A DNA stretch of 64,000 nt from Rhodoferax sp. AJA081-3 (lineage in GTDB: Bacteria > Pseudomonadota > Gammaproteobacteria > Burkholderiales > Burkholderiaceae_C). Position numbers and translations under genes: made by a program. Positions within the stretch are counted from its first letter, which is position 1. Each line of letters begins with the position of its first letter. Location of the stretch: the NCBI RefSeq assembly GCF_017798165.1, contig NZ_CP059068.1, forward strand, positions 2,108,001 through 2,172,000, read 5' to 3'. This document shows positions 8,498 through 16,586 of the stretch, piece by piece. The notes under the pieces are model-generated. The model was not told the origin of the DNA. It searched no databases and saw only the letters and a list, made by a program, of their open reading frames with translations.

Positions 8498-9811
8498 ATG
8501 CCGCCCAATGCCACAAGCGCGGGGCGTTCACTGTGGGCGCTATGGCGCCCGAAGTGGCTTGCGCTCCCTGCCAACGACCTGCTGCGTGACGCCACGTACC
8601 GGCGTCTTTGGCTGTCTATTTTGATCAGCTCCTTTGGTGGCCAGATCACCATGCTGGCCCTGCCCATGACGGCGGCGGTGTTGCTCCACGCAACGCCGTC
8701 GCAGATGGGCATTCTCACGGCGATGGAGTTGCTGCCTTTTGTTCTGTTGTCCTTGCCAGCCGGGGTTTGGCTCGACCGGGTGCGCAAGCTGCCGGTCTAT
8801 GTGGTGGGCGAGGGCCTGATAGCAGTGGTGCTGGCCAGTGTGCCGTTGGCCTGGTATTTCGACCTGCTGAACATGCAGTTCATGTACATCGTGGCCTTTG
8901 CCATCGGTTGTGTTTTTGTGACGGCCGGCACGGCCGCACAGATCGTACTGACACAGGTGGTGCCCCGCGAGCGCCTGGTCGAAGCCCACGCAAAAAATGC
9001 CCTGGCTTCGTCGGGTGCTGACGTTGCTGGTCCGGGCGTTGCCGGGGCCTTGATCAAGCTGGTGGGTGCGCCGTTTGCACTGCTGGCAGACGCCGTGTTG
9101 CTGGCCTTTAGCGTGTTCATCTTGCGCGGTCTGAAGGTGACCGAGAACCGCATCAACAACGAGGCAACCCACTTTTGGCGCGACCTGAAAGACGGCCTGC
9201 GCTTTGTAGCCAGCCAGCCCCTGTTGGTGTCACTTGCGGTATCCGTAGGGGCTTGGCAGTTCTTTCACCAGTGTGCGATGGTGGTGCAGATTCTGTACGC
9301 CACGCGCGAGCTGGGCTTGAATGAAAACCAGGTGGGCCTGTGTTACGTGGGCTTGGGCGTTGGCACTGTCTTGGCCAGCATTTTCGGCAACCGCATTTCG
9401 CGCCGCATCGGCCCCGGCCCTTGCCTGGTGCTGGGGTTTTCCGTCTGTGGCGTCGGCTGGCTGCAACTTGCACTGGTGCCCACAGGCGTGTGGGGGATTG
9501 TTTCGTTTGTAGGGATGCTGATGTGTTTTGGCATGGGCGCGGTACTCCTGTTCATCAACTTTCTGGCCTTGCGCCAAGCCGTCACCCCCGAACCCCTTTT
9601 GGGCCGCATGACCAGCACCATGCGCTGGCTGATCCTGATCCCGGCGGGGCCGGGTGCCCTTGCGGGTGGCTACGTGGGAGAGCACCTGGGGCTTCGCTAC
9701 GCAATGGGTATTGGCGGCATAGGCGCACTGCTGTTGGCCGGCTGGGCGTGGAACCACGACAGCATTCGGCAGATCCGCAGCTTGCCAGAGCCCAGTACAG
9801 CGTCCGCATGA
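8498..9811 (+). CDS. MFS transporter (EntS/MFS_3-like)
   Basis: A 437-residue membrane protein with about 12 predicted transmembrane segments, for example LWLSILISSFGGQITMLALP, LLPFVLLSLPAGVWLD, MYIVAFAIGCVFV and AGALAGGYVG. The loop LPAGVWLDRVRK between segments 2 and 3 is the MFS signature region. The layout resembles the MFS_3/EntS group, drug or siderophore exporters. The substrate is not deducible. The stop overlaps the start of the downstream esterase (ATGA), so the two are translationally coupled. Confidence 0.8.
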   Translation: MPPNATSAGRSLWALWRPKWLALPANDLLRDATYRRLWLSILISSFGGQITMLALPMTAAVLLHATPSQMGILTAMELLPFVLLSLPAGVWLDRVRKLPVYVVGEGLIAVVLASVPLAWYFDLLNMQFMYIVAFAIGCVFVTAGTAAQIVLTQVVPRERLVEAHAKNALASSGADVAGPGVAGALIKLVGAPFALLADAVLLAFSVFILRGLKVTENRINNEATHFWRDLKDGLRFVASQPLLVSLAVSVGAWQFFHQCAMVVQILYATRELGLNENQVGLCYVGLGVGTVLASIFGNRISRRIGPGPCLVLGFSVCGVGWLQLALVPTGVWGIVSFVGMLMCFGMGAVLLFINFLALRQAVTPEPLLGRMTSTMRWLILIPAGPGALAGGYVGEHLGLRYAMGIGGIGALLLAGWAWNHDSIRQIRSLPEPSTASA

Positions 9812-10395
9812 AGGCGATGCACACCACCCACCTGCTGTACCTGCACGGGTTTCGCTCGTCGCCCGCGTCCACCAAAGCGCGTATGACCGCTGCTGCGGTG
9901 GCAGAACGTTTCCCGCACATGACCTGGCTGTGCCCCGCTCTGCCCGCGTCGCCCCAACAGGCCATGGAAGAGGTACTGCGGGCAACCGCAGATTGGCCGT
10001 TGACGACCACAGCCGTCATCGGTTCTTCGTTAGGCGGGTTTTATGCAACGTGGCTGGCCGAACGCTGGGGCTGCCGGGCGGTGTTGTTAAACCCCGCCGT
10101 GCGCCCCGCACGCGACCTGGCCGCACACCTGGGTGACCAGACGGTATGGCACGACCCCGATCAGCACTTTGTGTTTGAAGCCGCCTACGTGGACGAGCTG
10201 GTGGCGCAAGAGATTGCGCAGATCAGCCGACCGGAACGTTACTTTGCGGTGATTGCCAAGGGGGATGAGGTGCTGGACTGGCGCGAGATGACGGGCCACT
10301 ACGCGGGCGCCACCATCAAGCTGCTGCCGGGTGGCGACCACGCGCTGAGCGACTACGACCAGCACCTGGGTGCGGTGCTGGATTTTCTGGCCTAG
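9808..10395 (+). CDS. YqiA-like alpha/beta-hydrolase esterase
   Basis: A 195-residue serine esterase fold. The LYLHGFRSSP start is the oxyanion-hole region, GSSLGGFYATWL is the nucleophile elbow with the active Ser, KGDEVLDW carries the Asp and GGDHALSDY the His. Length and motif order match the YqiA/UPF0227 esterases, which act on short acyl esters in vitro; the natural substrate is unknown. It begins within the stop of the MFS gene (ATGA) and ends by sharing CTAG with the converging gene at 10392. A truncated relative lies at 8188. Confidence 0.85.
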   Translation: MKAMHTTHLLYLHGFRSSPASTKARMTAAAVAERFPHMTWLCPALPASPQQAMEEVLRATADWPLTTTAVIGSSLGGFYATWLAERWGCRAVLLNPAVRPARDLAAHLGDQTVWHDPDQHFVFEAAYVDELVAQEIAQISRPERYFAVIAKGDEVLDWREMTGHYAGATIKLLPGGDHALSDYDQHLGAVLDFLA

Positions 10396-10910
10396 CGTTC
10401 GCCGCGTTTGCTCTCAAAGCGCGGCTCCCAGTAGTTCTCATGGTGGTTGTTGCGGTGGTCACGGTGATCACGGTCTCCGCGATGGTCGCGCCGGTTGTCA
10501 TGACGGTTGTCATATCGATTGTCCTGGCGGTTGTCGGATCGGTGTCCGCCGTCATGGCGGTAGTGGCCTGGGTGATGGTTATCCCACCAACGGTTGTTTT
10601 GCTCCACCCGCACAAAGTGCACCGGTTGGCCGCACGCGCGGTATCGGCCACAGTAGCGACCCCAATCACTGTATTCCTGTGGTGCAACGTGCAGGTAAAT
10701 GGGCGCAGCACCGTAGACCGGGCGCCCAACAATGACGGGCTGCACATTCATCACCGGTGGTGGCACATTGTTGCCAATGGATATCTGCCCAAACACACCT
10801 GGGGCAAAGGCGCCGCCAACGGTGACATTGCTGTAGACCTGCGCGTGTGCGGCGCCCGCCACACCTGCCGCCAGCACTACAACTGCAATCAGGGACTTGG
10901 TATTCAACAT
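10392..10910 (-). CDS. Secreted protein with His/Asp/Arg/Asn-rich C-terminus
   Basis: 172 residues. A signal peptide (cleavage near AHA|QVYSN) is followed by a Gly/Val/Pro-rich part with HFVRVEQNNRWWDNHHPGH. The last 70 or so residues are a low-complexity run of NRxDNR, HRGDRDHR and NHHEN units. Such a tail could bind divalent metals or act as a disordered spacer; this is inference. A CpxR-type box lies about 120 bp upstream, so envelope stress control is plausible. It converges on the esterase gene with a 4-bp overlap. Confidence 0.7.
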   Translation of the reverse strand: MLNTKSLIAVVVLAAGVAGAAHAQVYSNVTVGGAFAPGVFGQISIGNNVPPPVMNVQPVIVGRPVYGAAPIYLHVAPQEYSDWGRYCGRYRACGQPVHFVRVEQNNRWWDNHHPGHYRHDGGHRSDNRQDNRYDNRHDNRRDHRGDRDHRDHRNNHHENYWEPRFESKRGER

Positions 10911-11027
10911 GGTGGATTACTCTCACTCATCAAACGACGGTCGTATAGGCTCCGACCCTCTTGAGCGAGCCCGGTTTGCACCAGGGCTTGATCCTACAAC
11001 GCCAGCCAAGCCGCGGTGTTGACGGCC

Positions 11028-11042
11028 TTTACCTTTGTTTAC
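11028..11042. promoter_or_regulatory. CpxR-type box (GTAAA-N5-GTAAA)
   Basis: On the minus strand this reads GTAAACAAAGGTAAA, again an exact GTAAA-N5-GTAAA. It lies about 120 bp upstream of the secreted-protein gene that starts at 10910 and is in the right orientation to control it. Confidence 0.5.
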
Positions 11043-11087
11043 CGCTCACCAACGTGTTGTTACGTACAGGCAAAGCTGCCCCCTGTG

Positions 11088-12440
11088 TCAATGTCGCGCA
11101 ACATCGGGCTTGCTGTTGTCCCCAACTACTGGGTTCGGAAACGGTGCGAAGCAAGCACCCAACACAGAAGGAATAGACGCCGCCATCACCACCAGGAAGA
11201 AGGTCTGAAAACCCATGTGGTCGGCCAGAAAACCACTGGCCATTTGTGTGGGAATCAGCACCAGATTCATGATGGCCGTGCAGTAGGCATAGTGCGTCAT
11301 GTGGTATTTGCCGGGCGATATCTGCTGCATCATGTACAGCATGTTTGCCACAAAGCCGAAGGCGTAACCGGCCTTCTCAATCGTCACCAAGGTGGCGATG
11401 ACGGGCAAGGAAACCGGTGCGTCGGGCGACACCATACAGCTCAAAATGTAGAAGGTGATGTGCGGCAGATTGAGGCACAGCGCCATGAACACCAGGGTCT
11501 TGCGGGTGAGGCCAAACTTTCCTGCAAATATGCCACCCAGCAAACCAAAGGCCAGGCTGACCACGGTGCTGATGAAGCCGTCGATAAGCGCCTTGTCTTC
11601 CAACAGGTGCGGGCAGGCCGCGCTGATTGCGCTGGTGGCACACATGCCCAGCCCGCCGTTGGTCACGCTGCCCTGCATGAACAGTGGCGCCTCCAGCAAT
11701 AGAAAACCCTCACCCAGGCGAAACAAAAACACAAACATCAGCATGCCCAGCAGATGGGGCTTCTGGATAAAGTCCAGAAACTGGTCCTTGAAGGTGCCGA
11801 CCACGGCCGCGGTGTTGGCGGGGCGCTCTGGCACCGAACCGGGTGGGAGCACAAAGTAGTGGTAGGCCGCCAGTAGCGCCATGGCCCCCATGCTCACAGC
11901 CAAAGCCATGGCCCATGCGCTCCTTGCATCCATGCCGCTTTTTTGCAGATAACCGGCAGCACCCACCACCACCGCAGTGGCAAAAATACGGCCGGCATTC
12001 CAGAATGCGCCCTGCAGCCCCATGAACTTGCCTTGCGCCCCTTTGTCCAGCGAGGTGATGTACACCCCGTCTATGCAGATATCCTGGGTGGCGGAGGCAA
12101 AGGCCAGCAACCACAGCAGCAAAATCCCCACTACAAAATAATTGGTTAAAGCCAGTGACGTGGCCCACAGGCCGAGCAAACCCGCCATCACCAGTTGCAT
12201 GGCAATGACCCAAAAACGCTTGGTCTTGAACATGTCCAGGAAACCGGCATAGAGCGGCTTCAACGACCACATGATCCCTATACTGGCTGTGGATGCGGTG
12301 ATCTCACTGTCGCTATGGCCCAAATCCTTGAACATGGTCCCGGCAACCCATATCACCATGGCGAAGGGGATGCCCTCCGCCAGGTAAGCACTGGGAACCC
12401 AGGAGAATGCGGAGCGTTTGTTCTTGGTGGCTTGGGTCAT
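11088..12440 (-). CDS. MFS permease (AmpG/PAT-like), probable glycoside importer
   Basis: 450 residues with about 12 transmembrane segments; SAYLAEGIPFAMVIWVAG and the ATQDICIDGVYI loop resemble the PAT/AmpG branch of MFS permeases. The start was set at the ATG at 12440 because it overlaps the stop of the upstream GH1 gene by four bases (ATGA), showing translational coupling. That pairing suggests import of a beta-glucoside or an oligosaccharide cut by the hydrolase. In loci of this kind the TonB receptor carries sugar over the outer membrane and the MFS permease over the inner one. A muropeptide substrate, as for AmpG itself, is a less likely alternative. Confidence 0.75.
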   Translation of the reverse strand: MTQATKNKRSAFSWVPSAYLAEGIPFAMVIWVAGTMFKDLGHSDSEITASTASIGIMWSLKPLYAGFLDMFKTKRFWVIAMQLVMAGLLGLWATSLALTNYFVVGILLLWLLAFASATQDICIDGVYITSLDKGAQGKFMGLQGAFWNAGRIFATAVVVGAAGYLQKSGMDARSAWAMALAVSMGAMALLAAYHYFVLPPGSVPERPANTAAVVGTFKDQFLDFIQKPHLLGMLMFVFLFRLGEGFLLLEAPLFMQGSVTNGGLGMCATSAISAACPHLLEDKALIDGFISTVVSLAFGLLGGIFAGKFGLTRKTLVFMALCLNLPHITFYILSCMVSPDAPVSLPVIATLVTIEKAGYAFGFVANMLYMMQQISPGKYHMTHYAYCTAIMNLVLIPTQMASGFLADHMGFQTFFLVVMAASIPSVLGACFAPFPNPVVGDNSKPDVARH

Positions 12441-13810
12441 AGATTTTTCAGGCGCTGACGCGATTTGAACCCCACAATAAAGTCGCGGTACCAGTGCGCA
12501 CTGTCCTTGGCCAAGCGCTCTTGCGTGGAGTAGTCCACATGGAACAGGCCAAACCGTTTGGTATAGCCCGAGTTCCATTCAAAGTTGTCAAACAGGCTCC
12601 AGTAAAAGTAACCGCGTACATCCACGCCCAATTCAACAGCCAGTGCCAGCGCGCGCAGATGCTCTCTCAGGTAGTGGATCCGCTCCACATCGGGCACACG
12701 ACCGTTTATGACCTGGTCGGCATTGGCCATGCCATTCTCGGTGATGAAGATGGGCGGGGGTGAATACTCACGGCTGATGCGCACCAGGTGCTGGGTCAGC
12801 GCCTTGGGGTAAATCTCCCACCCCATGTCGGTAAAGCCCTGTTTGCCGGGCGCTGCCTTGGGTGGCTGTTGGGTGCTGATGAAACTGCGTGTGTAGAAGT
12901 TGACACCCAGAAAGTCCAACGGCTGGTGGATCAGGGCCAGGTCTTCGGGTGTAACCGTGGGCGCATCCGTGCCCAGATGCTCCAGGATGTCGGCCGGGTA
13001 GCTGCCGCGAAAAATCGGGTCCATGTACCAGCGGACGTTCAGGCCGTCATCAATACGGGCAGCCCGGCGGTCGGCCTCTACGGCCTCCGCAGCGAAGGCT
13101 GGGGTGTGGTTCAGCACCACGCCCAATGGCGTCTTGCACACTTCGCGCATGGCTTGGATGGCGGCGCCATGCGCCATCATCAAATGGTGGGAAACCTGGG
13201 CCGCTGTCGCGCGGCTGGTCTGGCCAGGCGCGAATTGTGCGGTCTCGTAACCCAAGGTGGCCACACACCAGGGCTCGTTCAGCGTGGCGATGCTGGCCAG
13301 GCGACTGCCAAAGCGGCGTGCCACTTCGCGGGCATAGTCTGCAAACAGGGGCACGATGGCGGGCGACGTCCAGCCACCCATGCCTTCGTGCAGGGCCAAG
13401 GGCAGATCCCAGTGGTACAGCGTGGCGTGGGGGCGTATGCCAGCCGCCAGCAAGGCATCGATCAGGCGGTCGTAAAACGCAAAGCCAGCTTCGTTCCAGG
13501 GGCCTTGCCCTGCAGCTTGCACACGTGGCCAGGCAATAGAGAAGCGGTAGGCATCCAGACCCAGGCCTTTCATCAGGGCCACATCACTCTCAAAGCGGTG
13601 GTAGTGGTCACAAGCGACATCAATATTGCTTCCGTCATTGATGCGACCCGGCTCTGCGCAAAAGCGGTCCCAAATCGACGGGCCTTTGCCGTCTACCGCC
13701 GCAGCACCCTCGATCTGGGCTGCGCTGGTGGCCGAGCCCCACTGGAAGTCTGGGCGCAAACAGCGAGACAGTTCGATCAATGATGGGGATATGGATTCAC
13801 TCAAATTCAT
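12437..13810 (-). CDS. GH1 beta-glucosidase
   Basis: A 457-residue family 1 glycoside hydrolase. The acid/base Glu is E179 in TLNEPW and the nucleophile is E358 in ITENG. The start FQWGSATSAAQIEG and the C-terminal SLFDNFEWNSGYTKRFG (aglycone and glucose binding) are textbook GH1. No signal peptide is present, so it acts in the cytoplasm on imported beta-glucosides such as cellobiose. It lies downstream of the TonB receptor on the same strand, with a hairpin plus T-run between them, so expression may come by read-through from the operator-controlled promoter at 16.4 kb or from a promoter of its own. The ATG at 13810 gives full family length. Confidence 0.95.
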   Translation of the reverse strand: MNLSESISPSLIELSRCLRPDFQWGSATSAAQIEGAAAVDGKGPSIWDRFCAEPGRINDGSNIDVACDHYHRFESDVALMKGLGLDAYRFSIAWPRVQAAGQGPWNEAGFAFYDRLIDALLAAGIRPHATLYHWDLPLALHEGMGGWTSPAIVPLFADYAREVARRFGSRLASIATLNEPWCVATLGYETAQFAPGQTSRATAAQVSHHLMMAHGAAIQAMREVCKTPLGVVLNHTPAFAAEAVEADRRAARIDDGLNVRWYMDPIFRGSYPADILEHLGTDAPTVTPEDLALIHQPLDFLGVNFYTRSFISTQQPPKAAPGKQGFTDMGWEIYPKALTQHLVRISREYSPPPIFITENGMANADQVINGRVPDVERIHYLREHLRALALAVELGVDVRGYFYWSLFDNFEWNSGYTKRFGLFHVDYSTQERLAKDSAHWYRDFIVGFKSRQRLKNL

Positions 13811-13848
13811 GGAGACAGTCAGTTAGATGGTGGGTTGTACACAGGCAT

Positions 13849-13885
13849 AAAAAAGGGTGCCGCCGCGCATGTGGTGGCGACACCC
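13849..13885 (-). terminator. Rho-independent terminator after the TonB receptor gene
   Basis: On the minus strand, a GC-rich stem (GGGTGTCGCC with GGCGGCACCC) is followed by six T. It sits about 90 bp past the TonB receptor stop and 40 bp before the GH1 start, so it may partly separate receptor from hydrolase expression. Confidence 0.75.
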
Positions 13886-13972
13886 AACCGATCCGCCCCG
13901 AATCGGAACCCCATTGAAAACTGTGGGCGCCCGCCGCACACACTCGCGACGGGTAAATTGGCTGAACCGGGT

Positions 13973-16360
13973 TTAGAAGTTGTAGCCCACGTTGATGCCG
14001 ATGGTGCGGGGCGGCTTGTACTGCGCCACGGCCAGATCAATGGTTGGCCCACCGGCCGCACTGGTTTTGATGTTGGCGTTTTCAACATTGCGGATGTAGG
14101 CATCGGCGTACCAAGACTTGCCCGAGTTGTAACGCAGACCCAGGTCGGTGCGTGTGTAGGCCGCTTGTTTGTCGAGCTCACCGTAGTTGAAAACACTCAA
14201 CCAGCTGTCGGTCTCGTAGTGCAGGCTGATGCGCGGAATCAGCGTGGCGCCGTCACCCATGCGGAAGGTGTGCTCATACTGAATCGTGGCCGCAAAACTC
14301 GGCGCGTGGGGCATGCGATTGCCAGTTACGTCCAGGCATCCATTGCCGATATTGACCAATTTGCAAGGACCGGGCAGGTTGTAGTCATTGCTCAGGCCAA
14401 TCAGCTTGCCCAGTTTGGTTTGGGTAAACGCCAGCGTGGCTTGAATCCGATCGTCCGGCGTCAGCTTGGCAGACAACTCACTCTCAAAACCAGAGACCGT
14501 CGCGCCTTCGGCGTTGTCGGTCAGGAAGGAGCGTGTGCCATCCGCATTCAACACGGGTGCGGAGAACTGAAAATCCTTAAAGTCTGCGTAATAGATCGCG
14601 TTGTTGAACTTGACCCTACCCCCCAGGAAGCTTTGTTTGGTACCGACTTCGTAGTTCGTCAAAGTCTCTGGCTTGTAGGTGGCGCCACCGTCTTGCACGC
14701 TACCGGATTTAAAGCCGGTGGACACACTGGCATAGACCATCATGTCCTTGCTGACGTCGTAGTTCGCTCGGGCCAACCAGGTCACCTTGCTATTGCTGTA
14801 CTTGCCGTCATTGCAGCAGCCGTCGTTGAAGCCAGAACCGGGCAGCGCAGGGTTCAGACCCGGATCAATGGGACGACCAGGCACATTGGGGTCATAGGCC
14901 CAACCATGGCCACGGCCGCCGATGTTTGCACGCTCGTCCGAGGTGTAGCGCAAACCACCCGTCAGGTGCAAAGCATCGCTGAGGTTGGCGGTGACCTGCC
15001 CGAATACCGCTGCCGATTTGACCGTCTGTTTGGGTTGGATGAAAGAGCCCTGCCATCCCACAGTGCCTTGCTGTGTGCCGTTCATGATGGGAATGTCAAA
15101 GCGGATGCTATTGTCTTCGGCGGCGTAATAGGTTCCCAAGATCCAATCCACGTCGCGCTTGCCCGTGGACTGCAGACTGAGCTCATGGCTGTAGTTGGTG
15201 TAGGTGGACCAGTTGGTGCGGTCTTCCTGGTAGCTGCCACCGGTGTTGAAGCTGGTGGGCACGTTGAGCCCGCGGTCCTGGTCAAAGGTGCTGGAGCCGG
15301 TAAAGCGGGAGTAGCCGGCTGTATAGGCCAGATTCATGCCGCCCAGGTCGTAGTCCAGACGGCTGCGCACGGTATCCACGTCTCGCTTGAGATACGGCGC
15401 CGTGTCGATCAGCGCAGACCACTGGCTCTGGCCCGTGCGGGGCACTTGCATCAGGTCCATGCTGGGCGCGCCGCGGTCGGCAAACTTCTCGTACGAGATA
15501 TTCCACGACAAGGCGTTCGAGGGCTTGAACATGAAGCTGACGCGTGCTGCACTTTGGTTTTGCGCGTTGTACTTCTGGCCGCCTTGTGTGAACAGGTTGT
15601 AGTTGATGGGCTGAAAGTTCGCCAGTGTGCCGCCACCGGCCAGGTAGGCCGCCTGTTGCTGTGCCACGGAATAACGGGTGGGGGCCTGGTAATCCACATA
15701 TCCATCGTGTGCTTCGTGGACCACGGCCACACGCATAGCAGCCGTTTCACCCAATGGCACGTTGAAGTTGGCACGCCCACTGATCTGGTTGTAGCTGCCC
15801 AGCCCGCCTTGCACGCTACCAAACTGCTCTTTGAGCACCGGCTTGGCGGTCTGCATATTGACTGCACCCACGGTGGAGTTGCGCCCCCACAGCGTGCCCT
15901 GGGGTCCGCGCAAGACTTCGATCGAGTCCATGTCAAACAGCAGAGCGGCGGCACCCTCGGCGCGCGGTGAATACACACCGTCCACAAAAATGGCGATCTC
16001 GGGATCGGCGTATTCGGTCTTGGCGCTGTCATTGCCAACGCCGCGCAGTGTCATGGTGATGACGCCGTGGTCGCCCTGGGTTGTGCCCTGAAAGCTGGGC
16101 ACCAGCGCCGACAGGTCTTGCACGGTTTGCACACGGTGTTTGTCCAGTTCCGCCGCGCTGATGGATGTCACCGCAATGGGAGTTGTCTGCAGGGTTGAAA
16201 GGCGTTTGGTCGCGGTGACAACCACCTCGGGCAACGCAACATCGTTGCCATCGGCCTTGGCCTGGGCATACACCGAACCGGTGCCAGCCAGTAGCGTGAA
16301 GATGGCAAGTTGAATGGGGGACGCTAAACCTTTTCGTAACCTGAATGCTGGACTTTTCAC
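13973..16360 (-). CDS. TonB-dependent receptor, probable glycoside uptake
   Basis: A 795-residue outer membrane receptor. The start is the GTG at 16360, supported by CAGGAGACAAAC just upstream. A signal peptide ends near SVYAQ. The plug holds PEVVVTATKR (TonB-box region), DGVYSPRAEG and SIEVLRGPQGTLWGRN. The barrel ends in TIGINVGYNF with the terminal Phe typical of outer membrane proteins. Neighbours (LacI regulator, halogenase-like flavoprotein, GH1, MFS) indicate a sugar or glycoside substrate rather than a siderophore. The promoter on this strand overlaps a LacI-type operator. Confidence 0.9.
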   Translation of the reverse strand: MKSPAFRLRKGLASPIQLAIFTLLAGTGSVYAQAKADGNDVALPEVVVTATKRLSTLQTTPIAVTSISAAELDKHRVQTVQDLSALVPSFQGTTQGDHGVITMTLRGVGNDSAKTEYADPEIAIFVDGVYSPRAEGAAALLFDMDSIEVLRGPQGTLWGRNSTVGAVNMQTAKPVLKEQFGSVQGGLGSYNQISGRANFNVPLGETAAMRVAVVHEAHDGYVDYQAPTRYSVAQQQAAYLAGGGTLANFQPINYNLFTQGGQKYNAQNQSAARVSFMFKPSNALSWNISYEKFADRGAPSMDLMQVPRTGQSQWSALIDTAPYLKRDVDTVRSRLDYDLGGMNLAYTAGYSRFTGSSTFDQDRGLNVPTSFNTGGSYQEDRTNWSTYTNYSHELSLQSTGKRDVDWILGTYYAAEDNSIRFDIPIMNGTQQGTVGWQGSFIQPKQTVKSAAVFGQVTANLSDALHLTGGLRYTSDERANIGGRGHGWAYDPNVPGRPIDPGLNPALPGSGFNDGCCNDGKYSNSKVTWLARANYDVSKDMMVYASVSTGFKSGSVQDGGATYKPETLTNYEVGTKQSFLGGRVKFNNAIYYADFKDFQFSAPVLNADGTRSFLTDNAEGATVSGFESELSAKLTPDDRIQATLAFTQTKLGKLIGLSNDYNLPGPCKLVNIGNGCLDVTGNRMPHAPSFAATIQYEHTFRMGDGATLIPRISLHYETDSWLSVFNYGELDKQAAYTRTDLGLRYNSGKSWYADAYIRNVENANIKTSAAGGPTIDLAVAQYKPPRTIGINVGYNF

Positions 16361-16430
16361 GTTTGTCTCCTGTCTGTGTTTGATGTTATCTGCGCACGCC
16401 GACACGCTGCTGTGGTGTCGGAGTGGCTGG

Positions 16431-16459
16431 ATAATGCACAATTTAGACAGCGCTGTCAA
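16431..16459 (-). promoter_or_regulatory. Sigma-70 promoter of the TonB receptor gene
   Basis: On the minus strand, TTGACA (16459-16454) is followed by a 17-bp spacer and CATTAT (16436-16431). The -35 box overlaps operator 1, so a bound repressor would block RNA polymerase. Confidence 0.75.
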
Positions 16460-16478
16460 TTTAAATGACAACGCTGTC
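16446..16478. promoter_or_regulatory. Paired LacI-family operators
   Basis: GACAGCGCTGTC (16446-16457) is a perfect palindrome with a central CG. GACAACGCTGTC (16467-16478) is a near-perfect second copy. Centres are 21 bp apart, two helical turns, on the same DNA face. They lie between the divergent TonB receptor and halogenase-like genes. The LacI-family gene at 18132 is the likely regulator. Confidence 0.85.
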
Positions 16479-16586
16479 TATTTTTTCTGGCTGTGTCGTG
16501 TTTTGCCACCGAAAACCTCCGGGTTAACCCTGTGGTTTTTGCAGGCATCCAGCCCTACCGTTCATCCATTTCAGAAGGAAGACTCC

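Noticed and set aside
13835..15970. Long open frame on the + strand opposite the TonB receptor gene
   Set aside because: It is antisense to a well-supported receptor, lacks a ribosome site and has no recognisable domain. Long antisense frames are common in high-GC genes.
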